Below are positions 57,106-64,000 of a stretch of DNA of 64,000 nt, piece after piece (the stretch's first letter is position 1; every line of letters begins with the position of its first letter). The stretch comes from Rhodanobacter sp. A1T4 (lineage in GTDB: Bacteria > Pseudomonadota > Gammaproteobacteria > Xanthomonadales > Rhodanobacteraceae), in the NCBI RefSeq assembly GCF_014207185.1, contig NZ_JACHCP010000009.1, forward strand, positions 186,001-250,000, written 5' to 3'. Both the position numbers and the translations under genes were made by a program. The notes beneath the pieces were generated by a model. The model saw nothing but the letters and a program-made list of their open reading frames with translations, ran no database searches and was not told the DNA's origin.

Positions 57106-57752
57106 GAGGATCTCCTTGGGTAATGGCGTTATCAGTTGACGACCGGCATCGACGCGTCCGGAAACGCGTCCGGAGGTGTCCGAAGGCGTTGTGCCCAAAG
57201 CCGTCACCCGCACAGTGAGGTTGCTCGGGCTTCGCGTCCGTCGGGAAAAAACTGATTTCGCGAGGATCTGATGCTGAATCGCATAAGCGTGCGGAGGCGG
57301 CGATCCATGGACGTCCGCAGCAGGCGAGACAGGTCAACCGTCAGATTCGGGCCTGAATGCGTTCGACTATCAGGGTTTTCCAAGCCTAGCCGATGGTCTC
57401 GGCATGGATATCCAGGCGGCCTACGCCAATGATGTTTTGAGGCGTGAGTTGAGCGAGTTCCGTCAGGCCATAGCGGCCACCTCCGAAACGGTTATCGACG
57501 ATCGTTGCTCGCAGCGTTTGTCGTGAACGGGGTATCAATCACCCTGATGCTTGACTGGCGTGCATCATCGGTGCGAAGCGAGCCTGACGCAGGCGTAAAG
57601 CACGGCATGTGCAAAGCAGGTTGCCCAAAGGGATGTCCAACCCTAGCCGACCATGCATGCACTTTCGGCGCGAGAGTACAGATTGCCATGCGCCGCATGC
57701 TTTCGCCGTCATCCCAAAGGCCTCGCGGGCGAACGTTTCCGTACGCGGGAGG
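57106..57752. other. Long intergenic region
   Basis: This 647-base gap lies between the glycosyltransferase and the serine hydrolase. No gene or RNA recognised. On the minus strand around 57395-57530 a frame reads DNRFGGGRYGLTELAQLTPQ and continues NIIGVGRLDIHAETIG before a stop; it looks protein-like and could be the end of a lost gene. The part next to 57105 should hold the glycosyltransferase promoter. Confidence 0.35.
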
Positions 57753-59435
57753 TTACTCAGCCTCAGCCTTCCGGATGGGCGTGAGACGCAGATCCTGAAA
57801 ATCAAAGCTGAAATCGGTCAGCGGCGAGATCGGCTCCATCCGCGCTTCACGAATATGGCCGTCCATATCGAGACTGAAGCTGATGAATGCATCGGCGTTC
57901 AACGTGCGATCGTCCCAACGCACAGTGAAGGCATCGTGCTGCCACGGCGACAAGGTGCCGATCAACTGAGCGGTCTTGCTGAAGCGCAGGCGCAGCTTGC
58001 CACCCTCGCTGCTGATGACAACATCGCCGTACCACGGATCGCGATAGGTTCCCGCGTAGTTCGCCAGCGGCAGTGACGGCTTTCTGTTCTTGTCTCGCGC
58101 CTTCTCATGCGTGGCGAAGCTGTCGTCGGCTTTCGATTCCGCCTTCTTCACGGCCTTGTCGTAAACCGCGACCCAGTCGGTCTTCTGCGATGGATTGAGG
58201 TAAGCATCGAGTACGCGATAGGTCACCGCATTGAACGCCGCGCCAGACTCCTGGTTGGTCAGCACCACCACGCCCAGGTGCAGCTCTGGCACCAGCGTGA
58301 TACGCGAAACCATGCCGGGCCAGCCGCCGGTATGCCAGACCAGCCGCTGGTTGCGGTAGTCGGACAGGAACCAGCTTTCGCCGTAGCCGAAAAAATGCGG
58401 TGTCAGTGGTGCCAGTTCCGGAATCGGTGGCTTGATGATGGTAATCGGCGTCAGCATCGACCACATCTGTTCCTGGCTATCCTCGGAGAACAGCCGCGCC
58501 GGCTTGCCGTCCTTTCCCGGACCCGGCAGCGCGCCGCCGGCCAGCTGCACGTTCATCCACTTGGCCAGATCGTGCACACTGGCGTAAATGCCGCCCGCGC
58601 CCGGATCGTTGAGCCAGGCCATCGGCGGAACCGGCTCCAGATTCTTGAAGTTGGCTTTGGCATGGCCGGTAGCCACATCCATGCCCGGCTTCAGATAGGT
58701 TTTGTCGATCAACGACTCGTCCATGCCGACCGGCTGGAATAGATGCGTGCGCACATAGTCGGCATAGCTCTGGCCAGAGGCCTGCTCAATCACCAGAGTG
58801 GCGACGGCAAACAGAATATTGTCGTAGGCATAACCGCTGCGAAAACCGTTCTTGATCGGCACATCACGCAGATGCTCGACCACTTCCTTGGTGGTGTACG
58901 AGGTCGGCGGCCAGTACAGCAGATCGCCCGCACCGAGGCTCAAGCCACTGCGATGCGCCAACAGGTCGCGGATGCGCATTTCGTGCGTCACATAGGGATC
59001 GGACATGCGAAACCACGGCAGGTGATCGATCACCCGATCGTCCATCTTCAGCTTGCCCTGCTCAGCCAGCTGCTGCAGCGCAGCTGCAGTGAACGCCTTG
59101 GTATTGGACGCGATGGCAAACAGCGTCTTTGCGTCGACGGTTTCGGATTTGCCTATCTCGCGCAGGCCAAAGCCCTGCTCCATCACCACCTTGCCATCCT
59201 TGACGATCGCTACCGCAATACCCGGCACGTCGAAGGTCTTGCGCGCGCTGTCAACATAGGCGCCAAAGTCCTGCAGCTGAGACGGCAAGGTGCTGGGAGC
59301 CTTGTTTGCCGCATCTAGCGCAGGCACCGAAGTAGCTGGTGTCTGGGCGCTTGCCGCCGCGGCAAACACCATCAACGCACAAAGGCTGGCCATCCCGGGG
59401 AAAAAGGAATAGTGGAAAGAGCGGCGCTTGAGCAT
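57753..59435 (-). CDS. Exported serine hydrolase, beta-lactamase family (class C type)
   Basis: This periplasmic protein of 560 residues has a signal peptide (LCALMVFAAAASAQ) and a penicillin-binding-protein-like domain: nucleophile S110-x-x-K113 (ASNTKAF), Y204-x-N206 (YAYDN) and HTGG in VWHTGGWPG. A C-terminal DUF3471-like domain (about 440-555) follows. Members include esterases, D-aminopeptidases and beta-lactamases, so the substrate is open. ATG at 59435 or an internal Met could be used; the signal peptide favours the full form. Confidence 0.87.
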   Translation of the reverse strand: MLKRRSFHYSFFPGMASLCALMVFAAAASAQTPATSVPALDAANKAPSTLPSQLQDFGAYVDSARKTFDVPGIAVAIVKDGKVVMEQGFGLREIGKSETVDAKTLFAIASNTKAFTAAALQQLAEQGKLKMDDRVIDHLPWFRMSDPYVTHEMRIRDLLAHRSGLSLGAGDLLYWPPTSYTTKEVVEHLRDVPIKNGFRSGYAYDNILFAVATLVIEQASGQSYADYVRTHLFQPVGMDESLIDKTYLKPGMDVATGHAKANFKNLEPVPPMAWLNDPGAGGIYASVHDLAKWMNVQLAGGALPGPGKDGKPARLFSEDSQEQMWSMLTPITIIKPPIPELAPLTPHFFGYGESWFLSDYRNQRLVWHTGGWPGMVSRITLVPELHLGVVVLTNQESGAAFNAVTYRVLDAYLNPSQKTDWVAVYDKAVKKAESKADDSFATHEKARDKNRKPSLPLANYAGTYRDPWYGDVVISSEGGKLRLRFSKTAQLIGTLSPWQHDAFTVRWDDRTLNADAFISFSLDMDGHIREARMEPISPLTDFSFDFQDLRLTPIRKAEAE

Positions 59436-59587
59436 GTCGATTCCTGCGGGTCAGTCGATCAACTATCGCGGCAAATCGGGTGCGAAGCCAGCGCTGAAAG
59501 TCATGCACCACATCGAGCCCAAGGCACAGATCCACCGGAAGTCGCTGCCGGCTAACATGGCACCGCATTCCTTCGACGCCACCACCA

Positions 59588-60436
59588 ATGCCACTCATGA
59601 CTGATGATCTGTTTGCCAAACCGGCGCCCGCAGTAAACGCCGCCTCGATTCGCGTCGGCATCGGCGGCTGGACGTTCGCGCCATGGCGCAAGAATTTCTA
59701 TCCTGGTGGGCTGGTGCAGCGGCGTGAGCTGGAATACGCCAGCCGCCAGCTTCGCGCCATCGAAATCAACGGTACGTTCTATCGAGCGCAAACGCCGGCT
59801 GTCTATGCCAAATGGGCAGCCGAGACTCCGGAAGACTTCGTGTTTTCACTGAAGGCACCGAAAAGCATCACCGAAGGTCGGCGATTAGCGGACTCAACCG
59901 CCGCTGCAAAACATTTCATCACCGGCGGCCTGGCCGAATTCGGCGCACGGCTTGGACCGATTCTTTGGCAGCTGCCACCTTCTCGAGTCTTCGATCAGGA
60001 CGACCTGGCCGCCTTTCTCGATACGCTGCCGCGCGAGCTGGACGGCCGTCGGCTGCGCCATGTTCTGGAAGTGCGGCACGACAGCTTTCTCTGCGAACCC
60101 TATCTGAAACTGGCTCGCGCGCAAGGCATAGCGACCGTCTTCACCGATTCAACGAATTACCCATCGATGGCCGACGTCACCGGAGCATTCGTCTATGCCC
60201 GCCTGATGCGCAGCCAGTCGGATATCGACACGGGTTACCCCCCTACTGCCCTCGATGGTTGGGCCAGGCAAGCCAAAGTCTGGGCTAATGGCAGCGACCC
60301 AGCCGATCTGCCGCACATAGCTGCGCCAGCTCCGCAAGCAGAATCGCGCGATGTATTCGTGTTCTTCATCAGCAGTGCCAAGGAACGCAATCCGGCTGCC
60401 GCGATGGCGATGCAGGCCCGCGTTGACGCTGGCTGA
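59588..60436 (+). CDS. DUF72 family protein (YecE-like)
   Basis: The TIM-barrel-like DUF72 protein has 282 residues. Motifs are RVGIGGWTFAPWRKNFYP, AIEINGTFYR, FVFSLKAPKSIT, GPILWQLPPS and VFTDSTNYP. The family is common but of unknown function. An ATG 9 bases after the first one is also possible. Confidence 0.9.
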   Translation: MPLMTDDLFAKPAPAVNAASIRVGIGGWTFAPWRKNFYPGGLVQRRELEYASRQLRAIEINGTFYRAQTPAVYAKWAAETPEDFVFSLKAPKSITEGRRLADSTAAAKHFITGGLAEFGARLGPILWQLPPSRVFDQDDLAAFLDTLPRELDGRRLRHVLEVRHDSFLCEPYLKLARAQGIATVFTDSTNYPSMADVTGAFVYARLMRSQSDIDTGYPPTALDGWARQAKVWANGSDPADLPHIAAPAPQAESRDVFVFFISSAKERNPAAAMAMQARVDAG

Positions 60437-60518
60437 GTTCACAGCAACACACGGTATCCACTCCATGCGTAGCTGATCGGACTAAGCTTCCTTCCATCCA
60501 TCACGCCGACAAACTCCG

Positions 60519-60929
60519 ATGCGCCAGTTCAAGCCACTGATCCTGCTCCTAGTGTTGGTCGCTGCTGCAGCCATCTGGTCGGGGCATGGTGCGAGTCCTA
60601 ACGGTGCAGTCAGTTCCGCGGCAACAACCGGCAGCAACAACGCATCAACCTCACTGCCGACTTTCCTGCCGGCAGAGGCGCGCGCCACGCTGGACCGCAT
60701 CGCCAGCGGTGGTCCCTTCACGCACCGACAGGACGGTGTGGTTTTCGGCAATTACGAGAACCTGCTGCCCTCACAGCCACGCGGCTACTACCACGAGTAC
60801 ACCGTCGAAACACCGGGCGCTGATACCCGTGGCGCACGACGCATCATCACTGGCGGTACGCCACCGGATATCTACTACTACACCGACGATCACTACCGCA
60901 GCTTCCGCGCGTTCAAGGTCAGCCGATGA
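60519..60929 (+). CDS. Secreted barnase-like ribonuclease
   Basis: This guanyl-specific RNase of the barnase (N1/T1) family has 136 residues, the first 25 being a signal peptide (LILLLVLVAAAAIW). The catalytic set is present: E93 (YYHEYTVETPG), arginines R104-R108 (TRGARR) and H125 (TDDHYRSF), matching E73, R83/R87 and H102 of barnase. It would digest RNA outside the cytoplasm and be toxic inside. Its stop overlaps the inhibitor gene by 4 bases. Such RNases may serve scavenging or attack on competitors; the sequence does not decide. Confidence 0.92.
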   Translation: MRQFKPLILLLVLVAAAAIWSGHGASPNGAVSSAATTGSNNASTSLPTFLPAEARATLDRIASGGPFTHRQDGVVFGNYENLLPSQPRGYYHEYTVETPGADTRGARRIITGGTPPDIYYYTDDHYRSFRAFKVSR

Positions 60930-61378
60930 ACATTTATGGTCCGCGCCGTCCGCGCGACTTCGACCCCAACCTCACGCAGCCGACGCAAAGCGGCATTTAT
61001 TTCGTGGGCAGCGATGACCTCGCCCGACTGGCCAAGACGGCCGCGCGCGACGAACTGCGCGTATGCCGCACCGATCTGTCCGGTTGCCGGGGCAAGGACG
61101 AGCTGCTGCGACGGCTGACTGAGTCGCTCGAACTGCCCGCCACGACTGGTGATAACTGGGATGCGCTGGCCGACTGCCTGCGTGATCTACGCTGGATGCC
61201 GGCCTGGGGTTATGTGTTGCTGTTCGATCACGCCGACGATTTGCGGCGTGCGGCGGAAGCTGACTTCAACATCCTGCTTGGTATTCTCGACGACGCCGCC
61301 ACCTTTGCCAGTGACAACGATATGCCGTGGTTCGCGTTTCTCGCCCTGCCCGAAACAGCCACTGGCACCACAAGCTGA
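60926..61378 (+). CDS. Barstar-family RNase inhibitor
   Basis: This 150-residue barstar homologue protects the cytoplasm from the RNase encoded just upstream. The binding helix reads LELPATTGDNWDALADCLRD; D83 matches barstar D39, the main contact to the RNase active site, while barstar W38 is Ala here. It is about 60 residues longer than barstar at the N-terminus (MNIYGPRRPRDFDPNLTQPT). ATG at 60926 overlaps the RNase stop (ATGA), tying inhibitor synthesis to toxin translation. Confidence 0.92.
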   Translation: MNIYGPRRPRDFDPNLTQPTQSGIYFVGSDDLARLAKTAARDELRVCRTDLSGCRGKDELLRRLTESLELPATTGDNWDALADCLRDLRWMPAWGYVLLFDHADDLRRAAEADFNILLGILDDAATFASDNDMPWFAFLALPETATGTTS

Positions 61379-61408
61379 CATTCCCCATTCATCCCACACC
61401 GGAAAACC

Positions 61409-61633
61409 ATGCGAACCCAGGATTTCGAACTCGAAGGCGACTACGTCGAACTCAACATGCTGCTCAAGCTCACCGGCCTGTGCGACAGCGGCGGCGCGGG
61501 CAAGGCCATCGTGGCCAGCGGTGCCGTGCTGGTGGACGGCACGATGGAACTGCGCAAAACCTGCAAGATCCGCGCAGGTCAGGTCGTCACCATCGACGAC
61601 ATGGAAATCCACGTGCTGGCGGACGCCCGCTGA
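61409..61633 (+). CDS. S4-domain RNA-binding protein, YbcJ-like
   Basis: This is a 74-residue single S4 domain with FELEGDYVELNMLLKLTGLC, SGGAGKAIVASGAVLVDG and VTIDDMEIHV. E. coli YbcJ is of this type and is thought to bind structured RNA. It lies 30 bases after the barstar gene and may be on the same transcript. The 226 bases behind it (61634-61859) hold no gene. Confidence 0.9.
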   Translation: MRTQDFELEGDYVELNMLLKLTGLCDSGGAGKAIVASGAVLVDGTMELRKTCKIRAGQVVTIDDMEIHVLADAR

Positions 61634-61859
61634 GGCATTGCTCCGCCAGACCTCATCAGCTCCCATCGCGAGCCATGTAACCGACGCCAGTCGCCCAGCG
61701 AACAACAGGTATCCGAGGTCGTCGGATGCCGCTGGGACCCGTTGTCGGAGCAGCAGAAATTCCATGACTCAAACAACCTTCTGCTGCATCCGGCGCCGAA
61801 ATCCCAACGTAACTGATGCCTATCGATCTGACGCATCATCACCGTTAGTGAGGCCCACC

Positions 61860-62573
61860 ATGAATCGTCGTACCTTGTTCAAAGCCCTTCCCCTTGCCGC
61901 CGCATTGATGGTCGCCGGACTGAGCGCCTGCCAGCCCGTATCGGCCGCCAGCAACGCGGGCGCCGTGCCTGCGCCAAAAATGGATGCGCCGAAAGCGGCC
62001 GCCTCCAAAGACCAGATTGCGGTGCTTGCAGGTGGGTGCTTCTGGGGTATGGAGTCGGTGTTCGATCACGTCAAAGGCGTGCGCAAGGTCGAGGCTGGCT
62101 ATTCCGGCGGTGCGGCGGCCACGGCGCATTACGACCAGGTCAGCGATGGCGACACTGGCCATGCCGAGTCGATCCGTGTGGAGTTCGATCCCAGCCAGAT
62201 CAGTTACGGCCAGCTGTTGCAAATTTACTTCTCGGTGCCGGTCAATCCGACGGAATTAAATCGCCAAGGGCCGGATAGCGGCACACAGTATCGGTCGGCG
62301 ATTTTCTACAATAGCCCCGAGCAGCAGAAAATTGCGAGCACTTACATTACGCAGTTGACCGCCGCCAAAACCTTCGACGCACCGATCGTGACGCAAGTCG
62401 TGCCGCTCAAGGCGTTCTACGAAGCCGAGGCCTATCACCAGAACTACGCACAACTGCATCCGGATAACCCATACATCGCCTACAACGACGCGCCAATGGT
62501 CTCCCATCTGAAGAAGCTGTTTCCGGCCATCTACAAGGACGAGCAGCAGGTGGTCGAGATTCAGCTGCACTGA
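61860..62573 (+). CDS. msrA: Exported peptide-methionine (S)-S-oxide reductase
   Basis: This repair enzyme reduces methionine-S-sulfoxide (237 residues). The catalytic Cys lies in LAGGCFWGMESVF, and GYSGG, HAESIRVEFDP and GTQYRSAIFY are typical. The N-terminus MNRRTLFKALPLAA has a twin-arginine-like RRTLFK and a possible lipobox LSAC, so it is probably exported to the periplasm, perhaps as a lipoprotein. ATG at 61860 was chosen; longer in-frame readings run through unrelated genes. Confidence 0.93.
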   Translation: MNRRTLFKALPLAAALMVAGLSACQPVSAASNAGAVPAPKMDAPKAAASKDQIAVLAGGCFWGMESVFDHVKGVRKVEAGYSGGAAATAHYDQVSDGDTGHAESIRVEFDPSQISYGQLLQIYFSVPVNPTELNRQGPDSGTQYRSAIFYNSPEQQKIASTYITQLTAAKTFDAPIVTQVVPLKAFYEAEAYHQNYAQLHPDNPYIAYNDAPMVSHLKKLFPAIYKDEQQVVEIQLH

Positions 62574-62645
62574 GTCATCAACACCGCGCGATTCCCTCGA
62601 CTTGCGTGAGGCGTCACGGCCCCCATCTCTGGACTTCGGCGCCTG

Positions 62646-64000
62646 ATGCGCTGCTGGCCGGACCAAACTCCCCACGTGACGCCTCTCGCCTCTCCTTCCT
62701 CACCGGCTGAATCAGCGGAACTCACGCGCAGTTTTCTGGGCGTGTTTCGCTATAGCGGTCGCGCGCTGCAACTGGTCTGGAGTACAAGCCAGGCGCTGAC
62801 CATTGCGCTGGCCTTGCTCACGCTGACTGCAGGTCTGCTACCAGCCGGCGTCGCCTACGTCGGTGCGCACATCGTCGATGCCGTGGTCGGTGCCAGCCGG
62901 CGGTGGGCATCGAGCGGCAGCGTGGCATGGTGGCCGGTGGTTCGCTGGGTGTTGCTCGAGGGCCTATTGGTGGCGCTGCTGGCCGGCGCACAGCGCGGGC
63001 TTTCGGTGTGCCAGTCGTTGTTGCGAGCGCAGCTGGGGCAGCGCGTCAACGTGATGATTCTGGAGAAGGCGCTGACGCTGGAGCTGACCCACTTCGAGGA
63101 TTCGGAGTTCTACGACAAGCTCACCCGCGCGCGCCGCGAAGCCTCGACGCGACCACTATCGCTGGTCACACGCACCTTCGGGCTGGGTCAGAATGCAATT
63201 TCACTGATCAGCTACGGCACCTTGCTGTTCCACTTTTCGCCGTGGGCGGTGCTGGTGCTTTTGCTGGCCGGCCTGCCCTCGTTCATCTCTGAAACCAAAT
63301 TCTCCGGCGACGCGTTCCGCTTGTTCCGCTGGCGCTCGCCCGAAACGCGCATGCAGCTGTATCTCGAGACGGTGCTGGCGCGCGAGGATCATGCGAAAGA
63401 AGTGAAGCTCTACGGCCTCGGTCCGCTGCTGCTCGATCGCTATCGCGAAATTTTCAACACGCTCTATCAAGACGACCGCGATCTGACCATCCGACGCGAT
63501 AGCTGGGGCTTTGGCCTGGGCTTGCTCGGCACACTGACGCTTTATGCCGCCTACGTATGGATCGCCATGAGCACGGTGGTCGCCCGCATCACGCTGGGCC
63601 AGATGACCATGTATCTGATGCTGTTCCGGCAAGGCCAGTCGGCCGTGTCGGCGATGCTCTCGGCAATCGGTGGCATGTACGAAGACAACCTCTATCTATC
63701 GACGCTGTACGAGTACCTGGAAACACCGGTACCGCCGTCGGTCGGCACCGCACAGGTAGGTGCAATCCCCAAGGACGGTATCCGCTTCGAGCAGGTCAGC
63801 TTCACCTATCCGGGAGCGACCGAGCCGGCGCTGCACGATATCAACCTGCATATTCGTCCGGGCGAATCGCTGGCGCTGGTCGGCCAGAACGGCTCCGGCA
63901 AGACCACTCTGATCAAGCTGCTGACGCGCCTGTATTCCCCCGACAGCGGCCGCGTGCTGCTGGACGGTACCGACCTGCGCGACTGGGATGAAAGCATCCT
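62646..64000 (+). CDS. ABC exporter, fused type, cut by window edge
   Basis: About 451 codons are visible. Six membrane helices lie between about residues 45 and 330, then the ATPase begins (IRFEQVSFTYPGATEPALHD) with Walker A LVGQNGSGKTTLIKLL; the signature and Walker B lie beyond the edge. The domain order is that of half-size exporters; cargo unknown. The start is ATG 62646 or GTG 62676 (10 residues shorter); no ribosome binding site decides. Confidence 0.88.
   Translation, partial: MRCWPDQTPHVTPLASPSSPAESAELTRSFLGVFRYSGRALQLVWSTSQALTIALALLTLTAGLLPAGVAYVGAHIVDAVVGASRRWASSGSVAWWPVVRWVLLEGLLVALLAGAQRGLSVCQSLLRAQLGQRVNVMILEKALTLELTHFEDSEFYDKLTRARREASTRPLSLVTRTFGLGQNAISLISYGTLLFHFSPWAVLVLLLAGLPSFISETKFSGDAFRLFRWRSPETRMQLYLETVLAREDHAKEVKLYGLGPLLLDRYREIFNTLYQDDRDLTIRRDSWGFGLGLLGTLTLYAAYVWIAMSTVVARITLGQMTMYLMLFRQGQSAVSAMLSAIGGMYEDNLYLSTLYEYLETPVPPSVGTAQVGAIPKDGIRFEQVSFTYPGATEPALHDINLHIRPGESLALVGQNGSGKTTLIKLLTRLYSPDSGRVLLDGTDLRDWDESI

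Overview
The window looks like chromosomal DNA of a GC-rich gammaproteobacterium of the order Lysobacterales (Xanthomonadales). A Rhodanobacteraceae-type genome (Dyella, Rhodanobacter, Frateuria) is my best guess; this is inferred from gene order and protein character, not from a search. Pointers are the run rpmF-fabH-fabD-fabG-acpP-fabF-pabB-pabC-mltG-tmk-holB followed by pilZ, the Kdo kinase KdkA, the MoxR/DUF58/TgpA trio, a large TonB receptor with a signalling domain, and cvpA-purF behind dedD and folC. Most of the sequence is housekeeping and tightly packed, with many 1-4 base stop/start overlaps.

Layout. 1-1216 (-): start of the respiratory complex I operon, nuoA-nuoB-nuoC (nuoC cut by the edge). 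1476-16602 (-): pilZ, a GAF-GAF-PAS-GGDEF-EAL protein and a PIG-L deacetylase, then holB, tmk, mltG, pabC, pabB and the fatty acid synthesis genes up to rpmF and yceD. 16752-22494 (+): a small membrane protein, maf, moxR, DUF58, tgpA and a Slp-type lipoprotein. 22564-27625 (-): HIT protein, recR, ybaB/ebfC, dnaX, 4.5S RNA, tRNA-Ser, a metallo-beta-lactamase-fold protein and kdkA. 27699-32569: a heptosyltransferase-family gene (+), a DUF6165 gene, a long aromatic amino acid ammonia-lyase and hisS (-). 32741-32817: tRNA-Pro(CGG).

32880-38991 looks like an accessory block. It holds a broken receptor fragment, a secreted small protein, a 1094-residue TonB receptor, an anti-sigma factor and an ECF sigma factor, which together form a cell-surface signalling set. 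39296-44823 (-) returns to core genes: DUF455, purF, cvpA, dedD and folC. 45047-49373 (-) has two tiny membrane proteins, a beta-barrel protein, an ABC exporter and endonuclease V. 49515-52631 (+) has a mechanosensitive channel and a VOC protein. 52694-59435 (-) has exported proteins: a DUF3761 protein, an esterase with the remnant of a second copy behind it, a glycosyltransferase and a serine hydrolase. 59588-64000 (+) has a DUF72 protein, a secreted barnase-like RNase with its barstar inhibitor, an S4 protein, an exported MsrA and an ABC exporter cut by the edge.

No CRISPR array, phage, transposase or integrase was seen. I found no clearly new multi-gene system. The best leads are the barnase/barstar pair, the sigma/anti-sigma/receptor block with its secreted partner and a broken receptor copy beside a tRNA, the c-di-GMP enzyme beside pilZ, and the oversized ammonia-lyase without hut neighbours.
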